Of a DNA stretch of 33,509 nt, positions 5,635 through 13,637 are shown piece after piece. The translations under genes were made by a program, and so were the position numbers. This DNA is from a virus, in IMG/VR virus record IMGVR_UViG_3300025759_015067, positions 1-33,509 of that record, one strand, 5' to 3'. Positions within the stretch are counted from its first letter, which is position 1. Every line of letters starts with the position of its first letter. The notes below the pieces were generated by a model. The model was not told where the DNA came from and ran no database searches. It was given only the letters and a program-made list of their open reading frames with translations.

Positions 5635-8384
5635 TAGTTCCTTCTCCTATTTGCCTCTGCCAGAGATCCAATGTTTATCTTCCCGCTGTTGGTTCGATGC
5701 TGGAATACCGCATCCACGGTCGTTGTGAAACCTCTATTAGATATCTGGTTTGATGACCTAACAACTCTGTAATATCCCCCAAGAGCCAAAACTTCATTAG
5801 CAAACTCCCCTAGGGCTGCTCGACTATCAATATAGATTAGGTCGCCATTTTTATGTATTGCGTTCCCAAACATCTCAAGAGAAACATTCTGAGGAAGTAT
5901 GAGTGCTTGAGCAAAGTTGGCAGCGTTTGGTCCGCTGTATATTGCCTCGATGTTCAAAGCCTTAAACTGTGGCACATCCTGTTTGGAGAAGTTAAAGTTT
6001 TTGACAATGCCTCGATCAGCACCTAAGGTGTAATGTTTTATCCCACGCTTTTCATCGTAAGCCCTATCGCCACTGTACTTCTCGTTAGTTTGTCGAACAA
6101 AAAGAATATAATAGCTATTGATCTTTCTGTTGTCAGTTAGTACTTTATTTTTAAAGTTACCCTTGAGATTAGCCGATAGTCCGTTTAGAGTATCCCTTGT
6201 TATCAAAAGTGTACTGTCCCTGACTACAGTTGCCTTTCCTTCGCTGAGAGCCTTCTCTCCCTCGGTCCTGATTAGGGTATCAGTCATATAGACTGTGTAA
6301 TCAAAACTTATTCTGAACTTGAAAGAGGTAAGATTGTTCAAAAGCCTGGACACCGCTGAAATAAGAGTGTCTAGGAACTGACGGAATGGGTACTCATCAA
6401 TTTCCCTAGAGATAATATTATCGTATACAAACTGAGCCAGGTAGTCAAGTGCAATTGGGATGTCATATATTGGAAAGTTGCTATCATCTTTTTCAAAGCC
6501 TGGAATGCCCAGTTTCTTGGGGCAATAAGTTCCAAGCAAAAATTTGATGTCATCTCTCATATCTGCGTTCTGCATTGCTGCCAAGATTATATCCCCAAGG
6601 AACACAAAAGGTATTTTTATGTACTTTTCTTCCTCGGTCTTATCTTCAGACTCAATACTTCCGCCACGCTTGAAAGTGTACTCAGACGATATCTTATTAC
6701 TCTCTAGGAATTCTTTACGTTCATCTTCAGAGAGTTCTGCCAGTTTTTTAAGGTTGTCTGCTGCCTTTCGGGCAGCATCGGCTCTCGATGATCCAACTAT
6801 TGGTGGCTTGAGATCAAAAATAATATCTCCCCCAGAGGACCTTGCAGCAGTGCCCATATAGACCCTACTAGCATTACCTGTTCCACCAATCAAATTGTTT
6901 ATGAGAGATGCATATCGAGAAGATCGCAAACCACGCTGCGCTCTTTTATAGACAGTCTCAACCAAATTCATCTGTTCATCTATGACCTCTAGTTGTTTAG
7001 TCACTGCGGTTTTTGGTCTTGACCCTTCACTTTTTAGTTTTAGATATTCCCTAACACCTGAAAGGTATTGGTGCTCTCTATTTAACCTATCCAGGCGGAC
7101 AGGTACTATCTCCAGACCTTTTGGGATAAAATTATCAAGCTGAAATTTTAGGTACCCCTCTTTGAGAAGTGCGCTCTTCTTTATGTCATCTATTGACACC
7201 ATCACTTGTTGGCTGTTTAGGTTCCCTTTGGAAAAGTTATTTTGTCCCAACACATCAGATTGTGGCGATCCCAAGTAACTATCAGTTGAGCCGACGTACT
7301 CAAGCTTCAAAGTAACTGGACCCTCTTGTGAGAAGTTAACATCGTAGTTTACTAGGTTCAGCAAAATAACTCTTTGAGTTGCCTCTACGGCAGCTAGAAA
7401 ACTGTCTCTTCTTTTTGTTCCCCCGTAAAGTCTAGCAAGAGCCCCTGGGTCGCCCTGTGGCTTAGCCCACCCAACTACTACCTTTAGTTGCCTAAAGTCA
7501 TTGCTCACCTTGTCGTCAACTTCGATCTTTGATCCTGGCAAAAGTGACTTGAGGAGCTTTTCGTTCTCAACCTTTAGTTCATTGAGTCTATCTTCTTTGC
7601 TGTACCGACCTTTATTTTTATTGATCTTCGGAGCAATCGCTGACTTTCTTCCATTCGTGAACAAAAAGGACAAATAGTTCAGGTTTATAAGCTCAGACAA
7701 TGTTCCAAAATAAAGCTCTAGATCAGCGTTGATAATCTTATCACCTTCGTGCTTGTTGTGGTATTTCCAGTTAAAAGACTTTATACCAGCCTCTGAGCCT
7801 CCCCTGGTCAATGTTTCGCTTACAGTCTTTGCTGCTCTGGCATTTGCAAGTTTTACGATTCTATCGACTCTGGTAAAGTCACTGAAGTATACCTCTTCCT
7901 GGACCTGTCTGCCTGTCTTTTCAAAAACTTTAACTTTCTTAGTTTTGCCGTTTTCATCTTTAATGCTCTTGGTGCCGACGAGCTTCTCTTCGGGAGAGAC
8001 AATGAAGAATCTTAAAGTAGGTTCCAGTGAAGCTAACTCTGCTGGGGTTGCATCGTGAAATGGCTTCATATCTGTTGGGTCGGTCAATAATGAAACAATA
8101 TCTTCTGGAGGCATTCCTGCACAAGGTAGAATATATTTGTTTCTCTGTAAGGATTCTGTATTCCTTGAAGAGTCAAGAGTTTGGTTTCTGGTCTGCTGCC
8201 CAATGGGAGATACCGATGTGTGGATTGGGCGCATATTTTGCAAAAGTATCTCTTGCTTGGTTAGAGTTATAGCCTTAGCTTTTGACTCTTCGACTCTGCG
8301 TTGACGACGGAGTTCGTCACGGCGAGCTTCTTCTTCTGCACTGATAGGTCCTTCAAAACCTGGATCGATATCACCCCAAACCAT
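5634..8384 (-). CDS. Large baseplate hub-like structural protein
   Basis: This is a 916-residue protein with a highly charged N-terminus (residues 12-40, Glu/Arg/Lys-rich, probably helical) and mostly beta-like remaining sequence. The C-terminal part, from about residue 830, contains NAIHKNGDLIYID, GGYYRVVRSSNQI and RGFTTTVDAVFQHR, which resembles the end of hub proteins of the gp27/late-control type, where a GYY-V...GF-T pattern is common. It lies between the gp53-like wedge gene and the unidentified 505-residue gene, with TAATG overlaps on both sides. Hub proteins form the centre of the baseplate, linking tube, spike and wedges. The assignment rests on context and this C-terminal pattern. 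At 916 residues it is much longer than T4 gp27 and may fuse several modules. Confidence 0.55.
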   Translation of the reverse strand: MVWGDIDPGFEGPISAEEEARRDELRRQRRVEESKAKAITLTKQEILLQNMRPIHTSVSPIGQQTRNQTLDSSRNTESLQRNKYILPCAGMPPEDIVSLLTDPTDMKPFHDATPAELASLEPTLRFFIVSPEEKLVGTKSIKDENGKTKKVKVFEKTGRQVQEEVYFSDFTRVDRIVKLANARAAKTVSETLTRGGSEAGIKSFNWKYHNKHEGDKIINADLELYFGTLSELINLNYLSFLFTNGRKSAIAPKINKNKGRYSKEDRLNELKVENEKLLKSLLPGSKIEVDDKVSNDFRQLKVVVGWAKPQGDPGALARLYGGTKRRDSFLAAVEATQRVILLNLVNYDVNFSQEGPVTLKLEYVGSTDSYLGSPQSDVLGQNNFSKGNLNSQQVMVSIDDIKKSALLKEGYLKFQLDNFIPKGLEIVPVRLDRLNREHQYLSGVREYLKLKSEGSRPKTAVTKQLEVIDEQMNLVETVYKRAQRGLRSSRYASLINNLIGGTGNASRVYMGTAARSSGGDIIFDLKPPIVGSSRADAARKAADNLKKLAELSEDERKEFLESNKISSEYTFKRGGSIESEDKTEEEKYIKIPFVFLGDIILAAMQNADMRDDIKFLLGTYCPKKLGIPGFEKDDSNFPIYDIPIALDYLAQFVYDNIISREIDEYPFRQFLDTLISAVSRLLNNLTSFKFRISFDYTVYMTDTLIRTEGEKALSEGKATVVRDSTLLITRDTLNGLSANLKGNFKNKVLTDNRKINSYYILFVRQTNEKYSGDRAYDEKRGIKHYTLGADRGIVKNFNFSKQDVPQFKALNIEAIYSGPNAANFAQALILPQNVSLEMFGNAIHKNGDLIYIDSRAALGEFANEVLALGGYYRVVRSSNQISNRGFTTTVDAVFQHRTNSGKINIGSLAEANRRRN

Positions 8385-8722
8385 TAGAAGAACCCTAGCA
8401 CCTCTGAGAGAGGTTGTGGAACAATGTAAATGTCCCCTACTTTGAACTCTGCTTCAGAGGCTCTTTTATTATACCAAGCGATAACCCACCAATACTCTGG
8501 TGAGCCATATGCTTCGTTTGCGATATTGTATAGTTTGTCTGTAGCTTTCCATACTTGTGGAGTGTTTATTAGATTCTGCATAAACTCATTTGTAGGGTAG
8601 GATAGAAATGGAAATTCATATTGAAAGGTTTCATTTATACCTCTACGCCTAAAGAACACATTCTTATAGTTCTTGTCATCATTCAAGAATATTTCTGTTT
8701 TTCCGTACCGTGAATATGCCAT
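8384..8722 (-). CDS. gp53-like baseplate wedge protein with LysM-like domain
   Basis: The 112-residue product has an N-terminal segment with many aromatics and a LysM-like region from about residue 58 to 105. This region has the pattern DKLYNIANEAYGSPEYWWVIAWYN followed by FKVGDIYIVPQ, matching T4 gp53-type wedge proteins (T4 gp53 is 196 residues, so this is a short form). In T4, gp53 helps join six wedges around the hub, and the LysM-like fold mediates protein contacts there rather than proteolysis or peptidoglycan cleavage. It is coupled to the downstream hub-like gene through a TAATG overlap and follows the tube initiator gene by 10 bases. Confidence 0.75.
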   Translation of the reverse strand: MAYSRYGKTEIFLNDDKNYKNVFFRRRGINETFQYEFPFLSYPTNEFMQNLINTPQVWKATDKLYNIANEAYGSPEYWWVIAWYNKRASEAEFKVGDIYIVPQPLSEVLGFF

Positions 8723-8732
8723 TGTTTACTCC

Positions 8733-9563
8733 TTAGTCCTTCTTGCCCAGGACACCAAGAGGGTTCAAGTTGAAAGGACTATTTGGATCTGCACTTGTAT
8801 AAAGCCCTGTTGGGTCTTTTGTTTTTAGTCTTTGTGTCGCTGTTCTCTCAGAACCTTCATCTGTTCTCTCAGTTAAGTATGGGAAAGAAGCGTTACTGAC
8901 CTGGGCAAGGTCTGAGTTGAATGAATAGGAGCCTTTTCCTCTCTTGGCAAAACCAAGTTCGTGCTCATGTAGAACAACCAGTTCAAAGTTTAGTCTGAAG
9001 GTTTTTGGGTAATATTCATTCCACTGCGGATTGAACTTTTGTTTTCCGTCTTTGTCTTTTAGCCTTGGGTCTGAAACAAGAACTCCTCTCCTGTTGAACA
9101 TCCCAAACTCTAATGCTGGATCGAAAGTGAAGCCATTCATAAACCCAAGGAGACCTCTTCCTGTTTTAGCGTTTCTTATTAAGTTCCCAAAACTTACTCG
9201 CATCAAAGGACCCTGATTGATAACAGAAGCTCCGCCATTACGTTTCTTGTCATAAAGAGGATATAAGAAGCTCATCAACTTGTTTACCTTGGCAACGTTT
9301 TCTTCTGCGTGCTCAAAAGAGTCGGCAGGAACGTGCCAAGCAACAGAGATAGCTCGACGAGTATTCATAAATGTTGCAATCGGATCCATACGTCCGTAAA
9401 CGTCTTCTGCGTTCCACTGAGAACTAAAACTGTCACTGAATAAGTCTAGAAAAGCTGGGAAGACTACTGTCTGCCCCGTGGGAACATGAGATATTGTCAA
9501 GTCTTCACCACGATTTTTAAACTGATTTCTGGAACCTTGTGAATAAAAATCATTCTTTGCCAT
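8733..9563 (-). CDS. Baseplate tail-tube initiator/cap protein (gp48/gp54-like)
   Basis: The 276-residue protein has a tail-tube-like section: FPAFLDLFSDSFSSQW, DVYGRMDPIATFMNTRRAI and ISVAWHVPADS within residues 35-82. This pattern is typical of the tube-like proteins that cap the baseplate and start tube polymerisation (T4 gp48 and gp54). A second region with RLNFELVVLHEHELGF resembles another tube strand set. The C-terminal 60 residues are polar and probably flexible. It sits directly after the tape measure gene and before the gp53-like wedge gene, as expected for baseplate-tube junction proteins. I cannot distinguish gp48 from gp54; only one such gene is visible. Confidence 0.72.
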   Translation of the reverse strand: MAKNDFYSQGSRNQFKNRGEDLTISHVPTGQTVVFPAFLDLFSDSFSSQWNAEDVYGRMDPIATFMNTRRAISVAWHVPADSFEHAEENVAKVNKLMSFLYPLYDKKRNGGASVINQGPLMRVSFGNLIRNAKTGRGLLGFMNGFTFDPALEFGMFNRRGVLVSDPRLKDKDGKQKFNPQWNEYYPKTFRLNFELVVLHEHELGFAKRGKGSYSFNSDLAQVSNASFPYLTERTDEGSERTATQRLKTKDPTGLYTSADPNSPFNLNPLGVLGKKD

Positions 9564-9577
9564 ATCTTATCTCTCCG

Positions 9578-11503
9578 TTATGCCATTACAGGGTCGTATG
9601 CTTTGCTGACTCCTGCTCTAACATTTTCATTCTCGCCTATTTCTTTGCCATCCAAAAGAACACTAAGGTTTTTCGCCAGGATCTTTTCATTGATAGCGAT
9701 AAGTTTATCAAGTTTTGCTGCCGTCTGATCCATAGTTCCGCCAGACCTACTAAGAGTTGCTGTATCTCTTGGTCCGCCGACCATAGTTGGTCTGCCAGCC
9801 TGAGAAATAACTGGCCCTGTTTGAGCAGATGATGACGAGGGGCGCACTGCGTAAGCAATCCCGCCAGGACCAGATATTGCATCGTCAACAGGTATAATAC
9901 TAGTAGCAGCAGTTCTGCCTAGTCCGTAGCCAATCGCAGCACCCACAGGACCACCGGCTATAAAGCCTGCAATGCCGCCAACGATGCCGCCAATTGACTT
10001 AAGTGCAGATGACTTTTGTGCTTTAGGGTCGCCACCAGTGCCATACCCAAAAGCCCCTAGTATGTCCTTGATAGCCAAAACAATAGAAAGGACTGGAGCA
10101 ATCTTTGCTGCCAAAGATGTAAGGATGTTAGTCAGACCAGTGCCAGCAACACCAAGTTTAACTAAGACTGCTAAAACTGTGCCAGCAAAGCTGATGACTG
10201 CCCCAAAGAAAGGCAAGGACATCACATCATTGAAAAACTCTGCAATACCACCAAAAAGTGACATCATTCCTGTTAGTAGTGGTTCAAGGTTAATAAACAA
10301 CTGCTCTGATACTGCCCTGAACTTATCCATAGCGGTTGTAAAGGCTTTCACTCTTTCTGCATTATTTTCTTGTTCCTTTTGAAACTTTCTCAATTCCATT
10401 GGGTCGCCTAAAAGGCGCTCAGCGGTCATCACATCCGTCTGTAATATCTCAGCAACCATTTGCCTTTGGCGGCGAGACATCTGATCAAAACGCATACCTT
10501 CCATATCAAACTCTGCACGCAAGATCTTAAGCCTATCTTCAGAAGAGGCTGCCATAAGTTCGACAGAGTTTAGTTGCAAGCCCAACTGTGCGTTCAATTT
10601 GCCAGCAACATCGGCGGAACTCTCAAAAGTATCAAACAATTCCGAAAGGTCAAAAGCCTGACGTGTTGTCAGACCCAGGGTTCTCGCTTGTTCGTTCAAT
10701 CTTGTAAAGACTCGAACACCGTCTGATCCGAACCTGGACATCTGAGGTGCAAGATCTTGAAAGTCGTTGACAACTGAAGCCAGTGGCATACCAGTTCTGA
10801 TAGCCAAGTTTTCCAACTCTGCGGCTGCGGCGATGGCACCTGAGGTGGTCAACCCAAAACCTTCATTAAGCTGGTCGATGACTGTGGCGGTTGCAGAAGC
10901 GTCAACCCCTAGTACCTTAAAGCGCCCAGCTAGATCATTGACTTCTCTACGAGTCTGCTTGTTTTGGGCGTTATACATCCTAAAGCCTGTTGAAAGTGCT
11001 CCGACAACCTCCCTACTTTCAGACATAGAAAGATACAAGCCGTCGTGACTTGATGCAAGGTCAATAACATCTTGCTGTAAAGCTGTGGCAAAGCCTGTTT
11101 GTTTTGCAAGTGCTACGTTAGTCTCTTCAATGGTCGCTGCCATCGAAATCATACTTGCAATAAACGAGTCAGCAGCTTCTTTTCCGTCTATTATCCCTTC
11201 CTCATTCTTCTTGAATGCGGATGTTAATTTATCCATTCCTGGAGCAACCTGACCAATCGTGCTTCCTACTTTGTCTAGAGCCGAGTTATAATCAGATAAA
11301 GCTTTCTTGAGTTTCTCTACCTTTTCGGTTGTCCCCTCTAGTGAATCCTGAAATCCTCTTTGAACCCTTATTGCGTTCTTGTAAAAAATACTGTCTTCAC
11401 CATAGAGACTCTTCATATCTTCAGCGATACGAGACTGATCTTTTAGCTCCTTAGTTTGCTGCTTCAGGAGGGCTAACTGTTCTTTTAAACTTTCGTTTGC
11501 CAC
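9578..11503 (-). CDS. Tail tape measure protein (gp29-like)
   Basis: The 641-residue protein begins with a long charged coiled-coil-like region (about residues 1-75) and contains several Ala/Gly-rich hydrophobic stretches, notably around 425-490 (GAVISFAGTVLAVLVKLG) and 500-535 (IGGIVGGIAGFIAGGPVG), followed by a polar, Ser/Pro-rich tail. That combination is typical of tape measure proteins, which span the tube lumen and set tail length. T4 gp29 is 590 residues. The start is GTG at 11503. It follows the small gene at 11513-11842 by 9 bases, and the gp26-like/frameshift gene pair lies just ahead, the standard chaperone-then-tape-measure order. Confidence 0.85.
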   Translation of the reverse strand: MANESLKEQLALLKQQTKELKDQSRIAEDMKSLYGEDSIFYKNAIRVQRGFQDSLEGTTEKVEKLKKALSDYNSALDKVGSTIGQVAPGMDKLTSAFKKNEEGIIDGKEAADSFIASMISMAATIEETNVALAKQTGFATALQQDVIDLASSHDGLYLSMSESREVVGALSTGFRMYNAQNKQTRREVNDLAGRFKVLGVDASATATVIDQLNEGFGLTTSGAIAAAAELENLAIRTGMPLASVVNDFQDLAPQMSRFGSDGVRVFTRLNEQARTLGLTTRQAFDLSELFDTFESSADVAGKLNAQLGLQLNSVELMAASSEDRLKILRAEFDMEGMRFDQMSRRQRQMVAEILQTDVMTAERLLGDPMELRKFQKEQENNAERVKAFTTAMDKFRAVSEQLFINLEPLLTGMMSLFGGIAEFFNDVMSLPFFGAVISFAGTVLAVLVKLGVAGTGLTNILTSLAAKIAPVLSIVLAIKDILGAFGYGTGGDPKAQKSSALKSIGGIVGGIAGFIAGGPVGAAIGYGLGRTAATSIIPVDDAISGPGGIAYAVRPSSSSAQTGPVISQAGRPTMVGGPRDTATLSRSGGTMDQTAAKLDKLIAINEKILAKNLSVLLDGKEIGENENVRAGVSKAYDPVMA

Positions 11504-11512
11504 GACCTAGCC

Positions 11513-11842
11513 CTATCCCTTGATGGGCCAGTTGATACCAGCTTCTCTTTCGAATCTGTTGATAGCGACCTGAAGCTTGGCTTTTTGCTTGTAGGTCATA
11601 GGGTCGTCTAGACCGTACTTCTTAATGAAGTCAAGATATCTTTTCTCGTTTACCAAGGCGTCAGTAAATCTTTCTACTTCTATTCTGTTCCCTTTAACAC
11701 GTACAGGAACTCGCCTTCCCTTGAACATCTTAGACAAGAGATACTCGATCCAAGCCGCAAAGACGTGGAGAATATTCTCGTTAAGTTGTTTGCCTCGAAA
11801 CTGTGTGAGATCTAAAACATCATTTTCAAAATCGATTTGCAC
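11513..11842 (-). CDS. Small unknown protein ahead of the tape measure
   Basis: This 109-residue protein is unknown to me. It has a hydrophobic central helix (ILHVFAAWIEYLLSKMF), a basic segment GRRVPVRVKGNRIEVERF, and a charged helical C-terminal half. The start is GTG at 11842, with AAGGGGG about seven bases ahead. It is immediately upstream of the tape measure gene, so a role in tape measure folding, tail initiation or length control is plausible from position. It is too small for T4 gp51 and shows no clear match to it. Confidence 0.65.
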   Translation of the reverse strand: MQIDFENDVLDLTQFRGKQLNENILHVFAAWIEYLLSKMFKGRRVPVRVKGNRIEVERFTDALVNEKRYLDFIKKYGLDDPMTYKQKAKLQVAINRFEREAGINWPIKG

Positions 11843-11894
11843 AGGAAAGCCCCCTTAGTACTACGCTTATTAAGTAGTTTGATAAACTATTTCT

Positions 11895-12107
11895 TTACGG
11901 AGTATACTTTCTTCCCCTGCCCTTTGAACTTGATAATGCTTTTGATTGGGCTTCTTGCTCTTGGTTCTTTTGTTCCGCCAAGCGGTTTAGGAACCATACT
12001 CGAACGCTGATAGGGAGGTTGTACGACTCAAAGAAACTCCAACCGCCATAATACTTCAGTTGGAATAGCTGCTCGTAAACGCTCTCTATGTATTGATCAT
12101 CCAGGCC
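11895..12107 (-). CDS. Downstream reading frame without a start, probably reached by frameshift from the gp26-like gene
   Basis: This 70-codon frame is open from GGC at 12107 to TAA at 11895. It encodes a well-formed protein with YEQLFQLKYYGGWSFFESYN, LPISVRVWFLNRLAEQ and a basic Lys/Arg/Ser tail. The frame is closed by a TGA shortly upstream, and between that TGA and the conserved part there is no ATG, GTG or TTG; the first TTG comes about 47 codons in. It lies +1 relative to the gp26-like frame, which stops three codons after a run of seven T. Fusion would add this domain to the FFW end of gp26. Alternatives are a CTG start or a one-base homopolymer sequencing error that split one gene. Confidence 0.65.
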   Translation of the reverse strand, partial: GLDDQYIESVYEQLFQLKYYGGWSFFESYNLPISVRVWFLNRLAEQKNQEQEAQSKALSSSKGRGRKYTP

Positions 12108-12981
12108 AAAAAAAGTCAGTATTCAGCGGAACCTCCATGTCCGCCGAATGACCGCAGTTAGTGCAGTCAAACACCTGTGTCATATCAATATTTGGCACAC
12201 AAGCTGAGTAGGTGTTCCGAAGGATACGACCATCTCTTGCTGGTAGTGCTTGAATGAATGACTCAATGACCAATGGAGATTCTTGTCCGTTGACGCTAAC
12301 AATGTAGCTTCTGAACATATCTGTCATTGTTCCTGTAGCTTGTTTTCTTTTTGCCTTGCGCTCTGACTCTTTGTAGAGTCTTAGTTCATCGGCACCTGTC
12401 AACATCTTACACTCAACGACTGCATTTGTCATTGGTAAAGTTATTAATAGGTTCCCTTCATCTGTGAGGACAGCAGCGTTCTCTTCAATGTTACGCTCAT
12501 ACTCAGTGACTGAAGGCTCTGAGATATCGAACTCAAACTCATCTGTGGTGCCACACGCTGGACAAGTGACTGATGTCTGATAGCCTGGTCCGTACCCTGT
12601 TCTTCTTGCTGCCACCAAAAGAGCGTTCTTGTCACCGATCAAAAGGGTGTCAATGCGAACACCTTCTTCAACAACCAAGCTCTGTAGCATTCTGTCTAGG
12701 GCAACACCCTCTTTTAGCAATGCACGGGAAGTAAGAATGTCTTCTTCCTTTGCAGTCATATACTTGATCTCTACAGAGGTCTTATTATGAAGTGGGTGCC
12801 CTTGTGGGTAGAATCGTCCACCACTTGGCAGTGTTACAAACTCAGTTGGTACTGACCAAGAGAATGTTGGTTGGGCAGCAGGTACACCAGCGCCTACCGT
12901 TGTAGCAACAGCAGGTGTTGGTGTATCGTCTTGGGGAGTAAAATCTTCAGGAAATCCTGTTCTATTTTCGTTGCGACTCAT
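12097..12981 (-). CDS. gp26-like baseplate/tail assembly protein
   Basis: The 294-residue protein carries the pattern seen in T4-like gp26 relatives: FVTLPSGGRFYPQGHPL (residues 48-64), EIKYMTAKEEDILTSRALL (71-89), and ALPARDGR. Two cysteine pairs, CPAC (140-143) and CTNC (273-276), could bind one zinc ion. The first 40 residues are Pro/Thr/Ala-rich and probably disordered. T4 gp26 (208 residues) is needed for baseplate hub assembly. The gene lies between the tail tube gene and the tape measure, the position of tail assembly chaperones in many phages. It ends FFWPG then TGA, right after a T7 run and a +1 open frame. The ATG at 12981 has GAAAGG ahead of it. Confidence 0.75.
   Translation of the reverse strand: MSRNENRTGFPEDFTPQDDTPTPAVATTVGAGVPAAQPTFSWSVPTEFVTLPSGGRFYPQGHPLHNKTSVEIKYMTAKEEDILTSRALLKEGVALDRMLQSLVVEEGVRIDTLLIGDKNALLVAARRTGYGPGYQTSVTCPACGTTDEFEFDISEPSVTEYERNIEENAAVLTDEGNLLITLPMTNAVVECKMLTGADELRLYKESERKAKRKQATGTMTDMFRSYIVSVNGQESPLVIESFIQALPARDGRILRNTYSACVPNIDMTQVFDCTNCGHSADMEVPLNTDFFWPG
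12108..12114 (-). promoter_or_regulatory. T7 run: candidate frameshift or transcriptional slippage site
   Basis: Seven T on the coding strand follow GAC in the gp26-like frame and are read as Phe-Phe-Trp. Slipping +1 (or -2) here leads into the 70-codon open frame that has no normal start codon. The zero-frame stop TGA follows within three codons. Tail genes before the tape measure often use such shifts: phage Mu is known for -2 and lambda for -1. I did not find an obvious downstream pseudoknot. Confidence 0.5.
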
Positions 12982-13028
12982 TTATAACCTTTCGTTTTTT
13001 ATATTGTAACCGATATTATTTCTTCCGT

Positions 13029-13595
13029 TTAGTCAGCAGCAGATGTCTGATCTCTGCCGTTAGCCTTAGTCTGGGTAAGTCGAGCCCAGTCGTATGTGAC
13101 TTCTACGGTTACTTCGTTCATATCGTCAGAAGTATAATCCAAACTTCCACCGAAGTCAACAGAAGTAATGAATGGGTTGATGAGTTCCCAGCGCTCAATG
13201 ATTTCGCCAGCTTCGTCGATCTGGTCGATGAAGACAGAACCGATCTGCTCAGCGAAAAGCTTCTTGCTCAAGCTGAGCTTGGAGCGTGAAGCTGTGGTTG
13301 GGAACTTGTAACCAGCAGCACCGAGAACGTCCAAGAAAGCGTAGGACAAGTCTGGGTCAACTGGGTCTACCAAAGTAATGGAGATTGGATCCCAAGTGAC
13401 ACGACCTGGATACTTGAATGTGTGGTCGATGTACTGGTGTTCAATGGTACTGACGTTAGCCTTTGGCTTGCTGGCTGTTTTGATTGTCCATACTGGAATA
13501 GCGCCTTGCCCTAGGGTGCGGCTACTAAACTTAAGTTCAAACCTAAATCTGCGCTTTGGCTCAGTTCTTACGTCGTTCCAAAATAAGCTTGACAT
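13029..13595 (-). CDS. Tail tube protein (gp19-like)
   Basis: The 188-residue protein matches the usual size and style of T4-like tube subunits (T4 gp19 is 163 residues). It has an aromatic/basic start, RRFRFELKFSSRTLG, then PVWTIKTASKPKANVST, YIDHTFKYPGRVTWDPISITLVDPVDPD, and a C-terminal strand set with NPFITSVDFGGSLDYTSDDMNEVTVEVTYDWA, a pattern characteristic of the tube fold. It polymerises into the rigid inner tube through which DNA is ejected. It directly follows the tail sheath gene, with 42 bases between, as in T4 (gp18 then gp19). Confidence 0.88.
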   Translation of the reverse strand: MSSLFWNDVRTEPKRRFRFELKFSSRTLGQGAIPVWTIKTASKPKANVSTIEHQYIDHTFKYPGRVTWDPISITLVDPVDPDLSYAFLDVLGAAGYKFPTTASRSKLSLSKKLFAEQIGSVFIDQIDEAGEIIERWELINPFITSVDFGGSLDYTSDDMNEVTVEVTYDWARLTQTKANGRDQTSAAD

Positions 13596-13637
13596 TATTT
13601 ATGTTACTCCTTGATATTATATTTTGTTGCCTTTGAA

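Noticed and set aside
9972-10382. 136-residue open frame on the plus strand
   Set aside because: It lies wholly antisense within the tape measure gene, is Pro/Ser/Ala-rich as expected from a shadow frame, and has no plausible ribosome binding site or neighbours on its strand.
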